A DNA stretch of 59,565 bases from Bacillota bacterium (GTDB taxonomy: Bacteria; Bacillota; Clostridia; Christensenellales; Aristaeellaceae). Both the position numbers and the translations under genes were made by a program. Position 1 is the first letter of the stretch; every line of letters starts with the position of its first letter. A model generated the notes under the pieces. The model was not told the DNA's origin and did no database searches. It was given only the letters and a program-made list of their open reading frames with translations. Location: positions 1 through 59,565 of the forward strand of contig JAEZJP010000097.1 of assembly GCA_023415715.1 (NCBI GenBank), given 5' to 3'. Positions 1 through 9,240 of this stretch are shown here, piece by piece.

Positions 1-105
1 CAGGTACATAGTAACACTGAGTAGCAGCCTTGTCAATAGAGATTTTAAAAAATTTTTATAACAGGAGGAAGAACAGAGTGATAGCAAAATAAAGGGACAC
101 AAGTG

Positions 106-140
106 AAAAAGTGCCGTGCCAGAGTTATCCGGCGCGGCGC
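106..140 (-). terminator. Rho-independent terminator of the PadR-ABC operon
   Basis: On the minus strand a GC-rich 10-bp stem (arms at 131-140 and 111-120, two wobble or mismatched pairs) with a 10-nt loop is followed by a run of five T. It lies about 30 nt after the stop of the ABC permease gene, so it should end the operon transcript. Confidence 0.75.
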
Positions 141-168
141 GAATTTATCTTGTTTTATTATTTAAGCT

Positions 169-939
169 TTATGCTGCTTTGCGTTTGTAAGCCCTCATTG
201 CGAACAGATGCGCAACAACAAGAATACCCAGGCACCAGGCAAGCGCGATCCAAATATCATTGCCCACAGGCTGACCACTGAGCAAAGACCGTATCGCGTT
301 TACAATGGAGGTGACCGGCTGGTTTTCGGCAAAGGCGCGAACGGCGGGCGGCATAGACTCAGTCGGCACAAACGCCGAGCTGATAAACGGCAGGAAGAGT
401 AAAGGATAGGAAAAGGCGCTGGCGCCATCCACCGATTTTGCTTTAAGCCCCGCTATTGCCGCGATCCACGTCAAGGCCAGCGTAAAAAGCGCGAGTATGC
501 CGGCCACGGCCAGCCATGACAGCACCCCCGCCGATGAGCGGAAGCCCATAAGAAGCGCCACGAGAATGATGACGACAACAGAAATCGCGTTGGATACCAG
601 GGAGGTCATCACATGCCCCCACAGCGCGGCCGAACGGGCTACCGGCATGGAGTGGAACCGTTCGAAGATGCCCCTTTGCATATCCATAAACAAGCGGTAA
701 GCCGTATAGGCGATGCCGCTTGAAATCGCCATCAGCAGGATGCCGGGCAGCAGGTAATTCACATAGTTGTTTGTGCCTGTTTGAATCGCACCGCCGAACA
801 CATAAACGAAAAGCAGCATAAACATGATCGGCATGATGGTGACTGTGATGATGGTGTCCATGCTGCGTAGAATATGGCGCATGGAACGCCCAAGCATGAT
901 GCCCATATCGCTGAAATAGTGTTTCTTTACCGTCTCCAT
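169..939 (-). CDS. ABC-2 type transporter permease (DrrB-like)
   Basis: A 256-residue integral membrane protein with about six hydrophobic segments, typical of ABC-2 permeases of the daunorubicin-exporter type. It should form the membrane channel for the ATPase encoded immediately upstream, since the genes abut without a gap (start 939, ATPase stop 940). A short cytoplasmic N-terminus precedes the first membrane span and the protein ends with a basic tail (MRAYKRKAA). Substrate cannot be read from sequence; drug, antimicrobial peptide or lipid export are the usual roles. It is the last gene of the operon before a clear terminator. Confidence 0.9.
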   Translation of the reverse strand: METVKKHYFSDMGIMLGRSMRHILRSMDTIITVTIMPIMFMLLFVYVFGGAIQTGTNNYVNYLLPGILLMAISSGIAYTAYRLFMDMQRGIFERFHSMPVARSAALWGHVMTSLVSNAISVVVIILVALLMGFRSSAGVLSWLAVAGILALFTLALTWIAAIAGLKAKSVDGASAFSYPLLFLPFISSAFVPTESMPPAVRAFAENQPVTSIVNAIRSLLSGQPVGNDIWIALAWCLGILVVAHLFAMRAYKRKAA

Positions 940-1737
940 TTATTTTCCCTCCTTATTCCCACCCCGAGCGGCAGGCCGCGCGGGAGCCCCGGCGCCGATG
1001 ATCGCGAGGAATATTTCCTCCAAGCTCGGCTGTTTTTCTACATACTCCACCTTTGCGGGCGGGAACAGCTTTTTCAGCTCCTCAAGTGTACCGTTTACGA
1101 TAATCCTGCCCTCATGCAGTATGGCGATTTGATCGGCAAGCTGCTCAGCTTCGTCCAAATACTGCGTGGTAAGAAACACCGTTGTACCATGATCAGCAAG
1201 CTCTTTGACAGTCTTCCAAACCTCGAGGCGCGCTTCTGGGTCAAGCCCGGTGGTCGGCTCGTCGAGAAAAATGAGCTGCGGTTTCCCTGTCAGGCTCATG
1301 GCGATGTCGAGCCTGCGGCGCATACCGCCCGAATAAGTAGACACCCTGCGGCCGGCGGCATCGGTTAGACCAAAGCGTTTTAGCAAATCGTCAGCCACTT
1401 GACGCGGACTTTTCAGGTGCCGCAGCTTGGCGATCATAATAAGATTTTCCCGCCCGGTCAATATCTCGTCCACGGCGGCGAATTGCCCGGTCAGGCTGAT
1501 CGACTGCCGTACATTGTCGGGCTTTAACGCAACATCAAATCCGTTAACAGTGGCAGTTCCGCCATCTTGTTTGAGCAGTGTGGTGAGGATTTTGACAATC
1601 GTTGTCTTGCCGGCGCCGTTGGAGCCGAGCAGGGCGAAAATACTGCCCTTTTCCACCTCGAAATCCACGCTTTTTAAGACGTGAAGCTGCTTGTAGGATT
1701 TTTGCAGCCCTTTCACTTGGATTGCTTTGTTTTGCAT
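940..1737 (-). CDS. ABC transporter ATP-binding protein (DrrA-like)
   Basis: A 265-residue nucleotide-binding subunit. Visible motifs are Walker A (GSNGAGKT, residues 38-45), the ABC signature (YSGGMRRRLDIA), Walker B followed by the catalytic Glu (LIFLDEPTTGLDPEA) and the switch region (FLTTQYLDEAEQLAD). The C-terminal extension beyond the core domain (roughly residues 225-265, with SLEEIFLAI) is typical of DrrA-type exporters. It pairs with the permease encoded directly downstream. The start has a ribosome site on the minus strand (AAGGAGAGAAGAAT just before ATG). Efflux is inferred from family; the substrate is unknown. Confidence 0.93.
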   Translation of the reverse strand: MQNKAIQVKGLQKSYKQLHVLKSVDFEVEKGSIFALLGSNGAGKTTIVKILTTLLKQDGGTATVNGFDVALKPDNVRQSISLTGQFAAVDEILTGRENLIMIAKLRHLKSPRQVADDLLKRFGLTDAAGRRVSTYSGGMRRRLDIAMSLTGKPQLIFLDEPTTGLDPEARLEVWKTVKELADHGTTVFLTTQYLDEAEQLADQIAILHEGRIIVNGTLEELKKLFPPAKVEYVEKQPSLEEIFLAIIGAGAPARPAARGGNKEGK

Positions 1738-1749
1738 ATTCTTCTCTCC

Positions 1750-2622
1750 TTATATAACCGTAACCTTTGACAAATCGGCCTCCATGCCTTTGAGTGCGGC
1801 ATAGGTCAGTTTATCCATCATCGCGCCGTCAAAGCAAATGGTTTTTATGGCGCGGTAATATTTCTTCGACAATGTAATCGCTGCAAGGAAGGACACATTT
1901 TTAAGCGTCGCGCCCCTGAACGAAACTCCGTTCAGATCCGCCTTGTCAAACTTGACGCCGATAAATGTCTGCCCGTCAAGGCACAAACCCTGCAAATCGG
2001 AATAATGAAAGTCAACGCCGTCAAATGTACAGCTTGCGAATATTGTCTTTCTAAGGTCGGTCATGGTAAGCTTGGCGTTAGTCAGTTTCACGCCAGTGAA
2101 TTGTGCTCCGTCAAGCCCCGACATGCTGAAGTTGGTGCGCACAAGGATGGATTTGCGGAAGCTCGCACCCTCAAGGGCAATAGCGGACATGTTGCAGTCT
2201 GTCAGATTTGTTCCGTTGAAATTGGCATCACTCACATCGCTGCCCATAAACGTGCTGCCGGTCAGGTCCGCGCCCGAAAAGTCGGAGCCGCGCAGCGCGC
2301 TTGCTGTAAACTTGCTGTTATGCGCGACAACGCCCGCGAAATCACTCTTTGGCAAGTTGCTCGCGCTGAAGTTAGTTACCACCTGCCGCTCCAATGAACG
2401 GGAGAGGTTGGCGACTTCCTGCACCGTTTGCTCAATATCGCCGATGCTGTCAATGGTCATCTCAAAAGCTGTTTCATCATCTTTGCCCTCGGCTTTGAGT
2501 TCACGATACCGTTCCTGCAAATCCAAATGCAGTTCAGCCTTTAGTTCGGCAACGCTTTTTGCACCGTCATATGGCGCAAACACACCATTCAAATAGTTTT
2601 CCAATTTATCGTTCATCATCAT
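1750..2622 (-). CDS. Pentapeptide-repeat protein with permease-prefix-like N-terminus
   Basis: A 290-residue protein in two parts. Residues 1-75 resemble the helical prefix found in PadR-linked membrane-protein operons (DUF1700/permease-prefix type: an LNGVFAPYDGAKSVAELKAEL-like helix, then ETAFEMTIDSIGDIEQTV). Residues 85-250 are pentapeptide repeats of the A(D/N)LXX kind, such as SDFSGADLTGSTF and ADLNGVSFRGATL, predicted to fold as a right-handed quadrilateral beta-helix. Cytoplasmic: no signal peptide or membrane span. It sits between the PadR regulator and the ABC pair, 15 nt after PadR and 12 nt before the ATPase. Pentapeptide proteins can protect gyrase from inhibitors, but this function is not shown here. 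Confidence 0.8.
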   Translation of the reverse strand: MMMNDKLENYLNGVFAPYDGAKSVAELKAELHLDLQERYRELKAEGKDDETAFEMTIDSIGDIEQTVQEVANLSRSLERQVVTNFSASNLPKSDFAGVVAHNSKFTASALRGSDFSGADLTGSTFMGSDVSDANFNGTNLTDCNMSAIALEGASFRKSILVRTNFSMSGLDGAQFTGVKLTNAKLTMTDLRKTIFASCTFDGVDFHYSDLQGLCLDGQTFIGVKFDKADLNGVSFRGATLKNVSFLAAITLSKKYYRAIKTICFDGAMMDKLTYAALKGMEADLSKVTVI

Positions 2623-2637
2623 TTTTCCGTCCTTTCT

Positions 2638-2967
2638 TCAAAGCAGCCGGTCAAGTACGTGTTTGGCATATTCCCAGTTGCTTTTGTTTTCCTGATAAAG
2701 CAATTTGCCTTTTTCCGTGATTTTGTAGTATTTTCTTCTGCCGCCCTGTGTTTCATCGCCCCAATACCAAATGATGTCGCCCTCGCTTTCCAGACGTTTG
2801 AGGCTGGAATACATGGTGGCCTCTTTCAGCTCATACTCGCCGCCTGAGTTTTGCTGTATCAGCTTGACGATTTCGTATCCATACTGGTCGCCGTCCAGCA
2901 GAATCCGCAAAATCATCGTATCTGTATGTCCTCTGAGCAGATCCGAGGAAATTCTGCTATCAATCAT
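2638..2967 (-). CDS. PadR family transcriptional regulator
   Basis: A 109-residue winged-helix regulator. It shows the family pattern: LRGHTDTMILRILLDGDQYGYE at the first helices, a helix-turn-helix ending in EATMYSSLKRLESEGDI, the wing WYWGDETQGGRRKYYKIT and the C-terminal dimer helix. An in-frame ATG lies 33 nt upstream, but GGAGG ends 10 nt before the ATG at 2967, so that start is preferred. It is the first gene of the operon with the pentapeptide protein and ABC exporter, which it probably represses together with itself through the dyad overlapping its promoter. The inducer is probably the exported compound (inference). Confidence 0.9.
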   Translation of the reverse strand: MIDSRISSDLLRGHTDTMILRILLDGDQYGYEIVKLIQQNSGGEYELKEATMYSSLKRLESEGDIIWYWGDETQGGRRKYYKITEKGKLLYQENKSNWEYAKHVLDRLL

Positions 2968-2988
2968 TTGATCATCGCCTCCGGGTAT

Positions 2989-3023
2989 AATATACATCAA
3001 AGTACTATGACTGTCAATGTACT
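2989..3023 (-). promoter_or_regulatory. padR operon promoter with overlapping dyad operator
   Basis: Minus-strand -35 TTGACA (3012-3017) and -10 TATATT (2989-2994) are separated by exactly 17 nt. A dyad centred on the -35 has outer arms AGTAC (3001-3005) and GTACT (3019-3023) and an inner arm pair TGAC/GTCA (3008-3016). It suits a dimeric PadR repressor acting on its own operon. Binding is inferred. Confidence 0.7.
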
Positions 3024-3205
3024 ATATTAGTTGATATACACCATGATTGTTTCAAAGAACAGCACATATGAATACTGAATTTGGAATATACTTTGCTGAC
3101 ATTTAGTGATATTATGAAAGATGTACACAAGCACCACGAAATGTAGAGAAATAACTCGCAAAAATATAAAAAATTCTGACCAACCAACCAGATGAGGTGG
3201 AAAAA

Positions 3206-5209
3206 ATGCCGTATCTTGAATTGCTGACACTTGTATTCTCAATACTGATCGGAATCATCCTGCTTTTGTGGATCATAGGCCTTAGGATCATCCCTAACAA
3301 CAAGATCGCCATCATCGAAAAATGGTGGTCCCACAAAGGTTCTCTTGACATGCAGATCATTGCCCTGAATGGCGAAGCAGGCTTTCAGCCCCAGGTCATC
3401 AGAGGTGGTCTTCATTTTCTGACGCCGCTTATGTACAAGGTTCATATTTGCCCCCTTGTTACCGTTCCACAGGGGCAGATTGCTTACGTGTTCGCGCGGG
3501 ACGGTATGCCTCTGGAGCCAATCCAGACATTGGGCAAAATCGTACCTGAATGCGATAACTTCCAGGATGCGCGCGGCTTCTTGCAAAGCGGCGGCCAGAG
3601 GGGCCCCCAGAGAGGGATCATCAGGGAAGGAACTTACGCTTTTAACCTTGCGCAGTTCATCATCATTACGGAAGACAAGATCTATTACCTGCCTATGGGA
3701 ACCAAGACCGAAGAATCGACCATCATGAACATGGCGGCGCTGCTGAAAGACAGAAAGGGCTTTACACCCGTCGTTATTAAAGGAACGGACGATAAAGTAG
3801 GCATTGTTACGGTCCACGACGGTCTCTCGCTGGCCCATGACGACATTATTGCTCCCGCTGTTGGCAGCGACCCAAGCAATCCCGAAACGTATCACAACAA
3901 TTTCCAGGATCCCGAAAAATTCTTAAAGGCCGGCGGGTTCAGGGGACGGCAATATCAGGTTCTGGTGGAAGGCACGTATTTTATCAACCGCTTTTTCGCA
4001 ACCGTGGAGCTGATTGAAAAGACGCTGATAGAAGTCGGATATGTGGGTGTTGTGGTATCCTTCATCGGACCCAAAGGCATAGACTCCACCGGGGACGATT
4101 ACAAACACGGCGAACTGGTGGAGAAGGGGTTCCGCGGTGTGTGGAGGGAGCCTCTCATGCCTGGCAAATATGCCTTCAATACGTATGCCGGGAAAATTAT
4201 CCTTGTTCCCACGACAAACATCATTCTCAAATGGATCAGCAACCAAACCGGTTACCATAAGTACGATGAAAACCTGACGGAAGTCAGCCTGATTACCAAG
4301 GATGCCTTCGAGCCTTCCCTTCCCTTGTCTGTCGTCATGCACATCGACTATAAAAAGGCTCCCCTGGTCATCCAGCGGTTTGGCGATGTTAAAATGCTGG
4401 TGGACCAGACACTTGACCCCATGGTCTCCGCCTATTTTAAAAACATAGGCCAGACCAAGACATTGATTCAACTCATTCAGGACAGAAACGAAATTCAAAA
4501 GGTTTCCTCCAATGAGATGAAAGCAAAATTCGAGCATTATAACCTTGAGTTGGAGGAAGTGCTCATCGGCACCCCGGCCGCATCCAAGAGCGATGACAAG
4601 ATTGAGGTCATACTGACCCAGCTCCGTGAGAGGCAGATCGCCGTTGAGCGGATTGAAACCTACTCACAGCAGGAAAAAGCGGCCGGCAAGGAAAGAGACT
4701 TGCGGGAAGCCGAATCCAAAGCCTCGCAGCAAAAGCTTTTAACTGAATCCGACATCAATATTCAGGTACAAAGCAACGTCGGTAAAGCCGAATATCAAAG
4801 ATCGCTGCAGGAGGCCTCCAAGATCAAGGCCATTGCCGAAGCGGAAGCAGAAAGGGAAGCCAGGGTCGGTATAGGCCGGGCCATTGCCATCGAAGAACAG
4901 GTAAAGGCTTATGGCGGGCCCCAATACCAGGTCGTGCAGGATGTGATGACCAAGTTCACATCCGCCGTCGAAAAATCAAAGGTCGATATCGTTCCCAAGA
5001 CTGTGCTCAGCATGGGCGGCGGAGATAAGCAGAATAGTTCCGTTAACGCCTTTGAAATGCTGTTGAATCTTCTGGTCAGTGAAAAGCTGGGCGTTGCACT
5101 CAACCAGGGAAGCAAAGAAGAAGATGCCCGTGTAAAAAGCATCAAGGAATCCATCATGAAAGCAATGGCACAGGAATCCGGCCAGGAGCCGGCTGCACCC
5201 GAAAATTAA
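3206..5209 (+). CDS. SPFH/Band 7 (flotillin-like) membrane protein
   Basis: A 667-residue protein with one N-terminal membrane segment (about residues 5-27, followed by RIIPNNKIAIIEKWW), a long SPFH/Band 7 region and a charged coiled-coil stretch rich in Glu, Ala and Lys (about 470-600, including QEKAAGKERDLREAESKASQ and AIAEAEAEREARVGIG), as in flotillins. The C-terminus is Gln/Glu rich. Such proteins oligomerise on membranes and organise microdomains. The ORF can be opened from a GTG at 3197, but GAGGTGG at 3195-3200 is 5 nt before the ATG at 3206, so that start is chosen. It is longer than typical flotillins because of an extra N-terminal region (residues 60-210) with repeated DNFQDARGFLQSGG / NNFQDPEKFLKAGG segments, suggesting an internal duplication. 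It stands alone, divergent from padR. Confidence 0.85.
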   Translation: MPYLELLTLVFSILIGIILLLWIIGLRIIPNNKIAIIEKWWSHKGSLDMQIIALNGEAGFQPQVIRGGLHFLTPLMYKVHICPLVTVPQGQIAYVFARDGMPLEPIQTLGKIVPECDNFQDARGFLQSGGQRGPQRGIIREGTYAFNLAQFIIITEDKIYYLPMGTKTEESTIMNMAALLKDRKGFTPVVIKGTDDKVGIVTVHDGLSLAHDDIIAPAVGSDPSNPETYHNNFQDPEKFLKAGGFRGRQYQVLVEGTYFINRFFATVELIEKTLIEVGYVGVVVSFIGPKGIDSTGDDYKHGELVEKGFRGVWREPLMPGKYAFNTYAGKIILVPTTNIILKWISNQTGYHKYDENLTEVSLITKDAFEPSLPLSVVMHIDYKKAPLVIQRFGDVKMLVDQTLDPMVSAYFKNIGQTKTLIQLIQDRNEIQKVSSNEMKAKFEHYNLELEEVLIGTPAASKSDDKIEVILTQLRERQIAVERIETYSQQEKAAGKERDLREAESKASQQKLLTESDINIQVQSNVGKAEYQRSLQEASKIKAIAEAEAEREARVGIGRAIAIEEQVKAYGGPQYQVVQDVMTKFTSAVEKSKVDIVPKTVLSMGGGDKQNSSVNAFEMLLNLLVSEKLGVALNQGSKEEDARVKSIKESIMKAMAQESGQEPAAPEN

Positions 5210-5317
5210 AGAACTGTCAAAGACCGGAAATTCGAGCGCCGGCGGATACGGTTCTTAAGCGGCGGAGCATCCCGGGAAGGGAAAGCTGCCGTAAGTCAAT
5301 CAAGGACAAAACCGGAC

Positions 5318-5362
5318 AAAAAAAGGCCCGCACACCCAGTAAAGTCAAGGGTTTGCGGGTCC
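5318..5362 (-). terminator. Terminator downstream of the ABC exporter pair (convergent region)
   Basis: A GC-rich stem (arms at 5325-5337 and 5349-5362) is followed on the minus strand by seven T (5318-5324). It lies between the convergent SPFH gene and ABC exporter operon and would stop transcripts from the minus strand; on the plus strand only a weak ATCTTTT follows. Confidence 0.6.
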
Positions 5363-5434
5363 ATCTTTTGCTTCGTGCCCAATTTTGTATCCAATTATCT
5401 CCACGATGATTGTATCCAGTATGATTCAGATGAA

Positions 5435-5459
5435 AAACCCTTGATTTTCTCAAGGGTTT
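5435..5459 (-). terminator. Second hairpin in the 5210-5536 gap
   Basis: A perfect 10-bp inverted repeat (AAACCCTTGA / TCAAGGGTTT, 5-nt loop) with TTTTTC on the minus side, about 75 nt after the ABC exporter stop. The rest of the 5210-5536 gap holds no convincing gene. A GGACATTAGTTG motif at 5472-5483 recurs elsewhere in the window. Confidence 0.55.
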
Positions 5460-5536
5460 CTCTGGCCAAAGGGACATTAGTTGAAATATATTCTATGATT
5501 TTGTATATTCGTCCCATCACCAAATGCGGGTCAGCA

Positions 5537-7393
5537 TTAGGCCGCCTTGTCAAACTGGCTGTTGTAAAGTTCGGCGTAGAAGCCCCCCGAAGCCAGCAAT
5601 TCATCATGGCTGCCGCTTTCAATGATGTCGCCATCCTTCAAAACAAGGATCAGGTCGGCGTTTTTGATGGTGGACAGCCGGTGTGCGATCACGAAGGAAG
5701 TCCTGCCCTTCGTAAGCTGGTCCATGGCGTTTTGCACGATGCGCTCTGTCCTTGTATCCACGGAGCTTGTAGCCTCATCCAATATCAGCAGCGGCGCGTT
5801 TTGCACCATGGCCCTAGCAATGGTGATCAGCTGCTTCTGCCCTTCCGACAGGCTGGCCTTGTCGTTGAGTATGGTATTGTACCCGTCCGGCAGCGTGTTG
5901 ATGAAATGGTGCAGGCCCACCGCCTTGCAGGCGTCAATGACCTGCTTGCCGGTCACGCCCTGCTTGCTGTAAATGATGTTTTCCTGTATGGTTCCCTCAA
6001 ACAGCCAGGTATCCTGCAGGACCATGCCAAACTGCTCGTGCACGTTTTCCCTGGGGACATCGCTTAATGGCACGCCGTCCAGCAGTATTTCGCCGCCGTT
6101 TACTTCATAAAACCGCATCAGAAGATTTACAAGGGTGGTCTTTCCGGCACCGGTGGGGCCGACGATGGCGACCCGCTGGCCTGCCTTTACCTTGGCCGAG
6201 AAGTTACGGATGACGGTCCTGTCTTCGCTGTAGCCAAAGTTCACGTGCCGAAATTCCACATCGCCGTTCACGTGTCCGATTCTATTGACTTTATTGCTTT
6301 CGTCTTCCAGTTCCTTTTCAGACAGGAATTCGAACACCCGCTCTCCCGCCGCCGCAGTGCGCTGCAGGTTGTTGAGCGCCTGGGCCAACTGCGTCAGCGG
6401 CTGGGTAAACAGGCGGACATACATCATGAATGCGACGATCACGCCAAAGGAGATGGTACCGCCGGTTAGCAGCACGGCGCCGACCACGCAAACCATGACA
6501 TAGCCCAGATTCCCCACAAAGCCCATCAGCGGCATCATCAGCCCCGACAGGAACTGCGATTTCCACGCGCTGCCGTACAGGTTCGCATTCATGATCTCGA
6601 AACCGGCCTTTGCGTCCCTGCTGCCGTTGTAGGCTTTCACGATGTTGTGGCCGGTATAGACTTCCTCAATGTGGCCGTTGATCCTGCCCAGTTCCCTCTG
6701 CTGGGCGACAAAATGCTTTTGTGATTTGCCCATGATGAGGATCATCAATACGAAACCGATGACGCTGGAACCAATGGCGGTGAACGCCAATATCCAGTTG
6801 TTTAAAAACATCATCACAAGCGAGCCCACCAGCATGGTAAGCGAGGTGACCAGCGTGCCAAGGCTCTGGTTCAGCGTCTGGCCGATGGTATCCACATCGT
6901 TGGTTACGCGGCTTAATACATCCCCCTGGCTCGCCGTGTCAAAATAGCGAAGCGGCAGGCGGTTGATTTTCTGCGAGATACCGGTGCGCATGTTTTTGGA
7001 GATTTTCTGCGTGGCCCCGGCCATGATGATACTCTGTACAAGGTTCAAAATCAAAGCGCTGGCGTAAAAGAACACAAGTGTCAGTGCGAAGCTTTTGACG
7101 GCGTTCATGTCAATGCTGCCTAAGGCCGGAACACCTTTTACGATGGCCGGCAGGCCTTTGGCGATCTCATTTGTCAGGTCCTTCAGCCGGTCGGGGCCTA
7201 TGATTTGAAGTACTGTGCCGGCCGCCGCTGCAAGGAGCGCCACGGCCATGGCGGGCAGGTACTGTTTGCAGTACGCGGCCAATTTTCTCATGGTTGCACT
7301 AAAATTTTTCGGCTTTTCCACAGGAGCGTTAAGCCCCCGGCCCCCGCCCATGGGGCCGTGCATGGGCCCTTGATTGCGTTTGATCTCACTCAT
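5537..7393 (-). CDS. Multidrug ABC exporter, membrane-ATPase half (subunit B)
   Basis: A 618-residue half-transporter: a Gly/Pro-rich cytoplasmic N-terminus, a six-helix membrane domain (about residues 40-340) and an ATPase domain with Walker A (GPTGAGKTT), Q-loop (FGMVLQDTWLFEGTI), signature LSEGQKQLITIARA, Walker B LLILDEATSSVD and H-loop VIAHRLSTI. The signature has SEGQ in place of SGGQ, common in one half of heterodimeric exporters. It overlaps the upstream partner by 4 nt (ATGA), so the two are translationally coupled and presumably form one heterodimer of the YfiBC/YheIH kind. Regulation is probably by the MarR protein further upstream. Substrates are unknown. Confidence 0.93.
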   Translation of the reverse strand: MSEIKRNQGPMHGPMGGGRGLNAPVEKPKNFSATMRKLAAYCKQYLPAMAVALLAAAAGTVLQIIGPDRLKDLTNEIAKGLPAIVKGVPALGSIDMNAVKSFALTLVFFYASALILNLVQSIIMAGATQKISKNMRTGISQKINRLPLRYFDTASQGDVLSRVTNDVDTIGQTLNQSLGTLVTSLTMLVGSLVMMFLNNWILAFTAIGSSVIGFVLMILIMGKSQKHFVAQQRELGRINGHIEEVYTGHNIVKAYNGSRDAKAGFEIMNANLYGSAWKSQFLSGLMMPLMGFVGNLGYVMVCVVGAVLLTGGTISFGVIVAFMMYVRLFTQPLTQLAQALNNLQRTAAAGERVFEFLSEKELEDESNKVNRIGHVNGDVEFRHVNFGYSEDRTVIRNFSAKVKAGQRVAIVGPTGAGKTTLVNLLMRFYEVNGGEILLDGVPLSDVPRENVHEQFGMVLQDTWLFEGTIQENIIYSKQGVTGKQVIDACKAVGLHHFINTLPDGYNTILNDKASLSEGQKQLITIARAMVQNAPLLILDEATSSVDTRTERIVQNAMDQLTKGRTSFVIAHRLSTIKNADLILVLKDGDIIESGSHDELLASGGFYAELYNSQFDKAA

Positions 7394-9150
7394 GAGGCAA
7401 GCTCCTCCTCGCTTAACTGTGACATGGCGATTTCCCTGTAAACGGCGCAGGTGCGCAAAAGCTCACCGTGGGCACCCTTACCCGCGATCCTGCCTTCATC
7501 CAGCACAATGATCTGGTCGGCATCCATGATGGTGCCTATACGCTGGGCGATGATCAGGGTGGTGACCCCGGCCGTTTCTTTTTTGAGCGCAGAGCGGAGC
7601 AATCTGTCCGTTTTGTAATCCAGCGCGGAAAAGCTGTCGTCAAAGATGTAGATTTCAGGCTTCCGGCAAACGGCCCGCGCAATGGCCAGGCGCTGCTTCT
7701 GTCCACCGGACAGGTTGGACCCGCCCTGGGCAACGGCCGCGTCAAACTTCCCATCCATGCGGCTTACAAAATCCTCTCCCTGGGCGATACGTACAGCACT
7801 TTGGATTTGCTTTTCATCAAAGCTGCCGCGCCCGTTGTCGCCGTACCCTACATTGGCGCCTACCGTGCCGCCGAACAGAACGGCTTTCTGGGGAACGTAG
7901 CCGATCTTGTTATGCAGCGCCTCCTGGGTATATTCCTTTACATTGACGCCATCCACAAGTACTTCCCCGGCAGTTGCGTCAAAGAACCTGGGCACCAGGT
8001 GGACCAAAGTGCTTTTTCCGCTGCCGGTGGAACCGATGAAGGCAACGGTTTCCCCTTTTTTTACCGAAAAGCTGATGCCGTCCAGCACATTTTCGGCCGC
8101 GCCCGGGTAACGGAAGCAGACGTTACGGAAGGTGATCTCGCCTTCGGAGCCCGGCAAACCTTGTGTTTTTCCGCCATCCAAAAGGGAAGGCTTCGTATCC
8201 AGCACCTCATTGATGCGCCTGGCGGATACGGCAGCCCTGGGCAGCATCACAAACATGATCATGACCATCATGAACGACATGATCACCTGCATGGCGTAGG
8301 AGGAAAATACCACCATGTTGGAAAACAGCGTCAGCCTTTCCATAGCCTGCGCGTTGTTTATGAGCACCGCACCGATCCAGTAGACCGCAAGGGACAGCCC
8401 GCTCATGATCATGGACATTACGGGCATCATAGATGCCATGGAGCGGCTGGTAAACAGCTGGGTGGAAGTGAGCTCCGCGTTGGCGCCTTCAAACTTGCTT
8501 TGCTGATAGCTTTCGGCGTTGTAGGCGCGGATGATGCGCAGGCCCGATAGGTTTTCCATGGCCACGCGGCTTATATTATCGGTCAGCGTTTGCATTTTCC
8601 TAAATTTCGGCATGACAAAGACAAGCATCAGTGTGATCATCACGATCAGGACCAACAGGGCGATGCCGGTGGCTTCCGTCCATTCAAGACCCTTCCCGGC
8701 AATTTTGGTAATGGCCCATACGGCTGTGATAGGTGCCTTAATAATCATTTGCAAACTCATGGTCACCAGCATCTGGATCTGGGTCACGTCATTGGTGGAC
8801 CTGGTGATCAGGCTGGCGGTGGAGAAACGGCCCACTTCCTCCATGGAAAAGGAATCCACCTTGGAAAAGAGCAGGCTGCGGAGCCTTTGGGAGAAGGATG
8901 CGGCAATGCGTGAAGCATAAAAGCCCACCAGAACGGCCGCGGCAAAACTCAAAAGGGTGCACAGGAGCATTTTCCCGCCGGCAAGCAGGATATCGGCCAT
9001 ATTGCTGCCAGGCGTTTGGGTAAGCCTGGTTATTTCAGCCATATAGTCAGGCGTTTTCAGATCCAGCCATACCTGGGCCACGATAAAGACAAGGCTGACG
9101 GTAATTTGCAGCCATTCCATCCGGCTCAGGCGTTTCAAAATTTTCAGCAC
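7390..9150 (-). CDS. Multidrug ABC exporter, membrane-ATPase half (subunit A)
   Basis: A 586-residue half-transporter: six-helix membrane domain in residues 15-320, then an ATPase domain with Walker A (GSTGSGKST), Q-loop (IGYVPQKAVLFGGTV), canonical signature LSGGQKQRLAIARA, and IYIFDDSFSALD at Walker B, where the usual catalytic Glu is replaced by Asp. The H-loop reads IIAQRIGTI, with Gln in place of His. One degenerate and one canonical ATP site across the two subunits is normal for heterodimeric exporters. It is first of the pair, 317 nt after the MarR gene. Confidence 0.93.
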   Translation of the reverse strand: MLKILKRLSRMEWLQITVSLVFIVAQVWLDLKTPDYMAEITRLTQTPGSNMADILLAGGKMLLCTLLSFAAAVLVGFYASRIAASFSQRLRSLLFSKVDSFSMEEVGRFSTASLITRSTNDVTQIQMLVTMSLQMIIKAPITAVWAITKIAGKGLEWTEATGIALLVLIVMITLMLVFVMPKFRKMQTLTDNISRVAMENLSGLRIIRAYNAESYQQSKFEGANAELTSTQLFTSRSMASMMPVMSMIMSGLSLAVYWIGAVLINNAQAMERLTLFSNMVVFSSYAMQVIMSFMMVMIMFVMLPRAAVSARRINEVLDTKPSLLDGGKTQGLPGSEGEITFRNVCFRYPGAAENVLDGISFSVKKGETVAFIGSTGSGKSTLVHLVPRFFDATAGEVLVDGVNVKEYTQEALHNKIGYVPQKAVLFGGTVGANVGYGDNGRGSFDEKQIQSAVRIAQGEDFVSRMDGKFDAAVAQGGSNLSGGQKQRLAIARAVCRKPEIYIFDDSFSALDYKTDRLLRSALKKETAGVTTLIIAQRIGTIMDADQIIVLDEGRIAGKGAHGELLRTCAVYREIAMSQLSEEELAS

Positions 9151-9240
9151 GGTTTTCCTCCATTTATATCAATGATTTCAAAGGGAACATCGTTAGAGTT
9201 GCACCATGTGCAGGCTAAGAATAATTTCAATTACTTCGTT

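Noticed and set aside
5217..5477. Minus-strand open frame of 86 codons in the convergent gap
   Set aside because: It runs through two hairpins, has no ribosome site and no recognisable domain.
7468..8550. Plus-strand 360-codon open frame
   Set aside because: It is antisense to the ABC exporter half with all ATPase motifs; no ribosome site or domain of its own.
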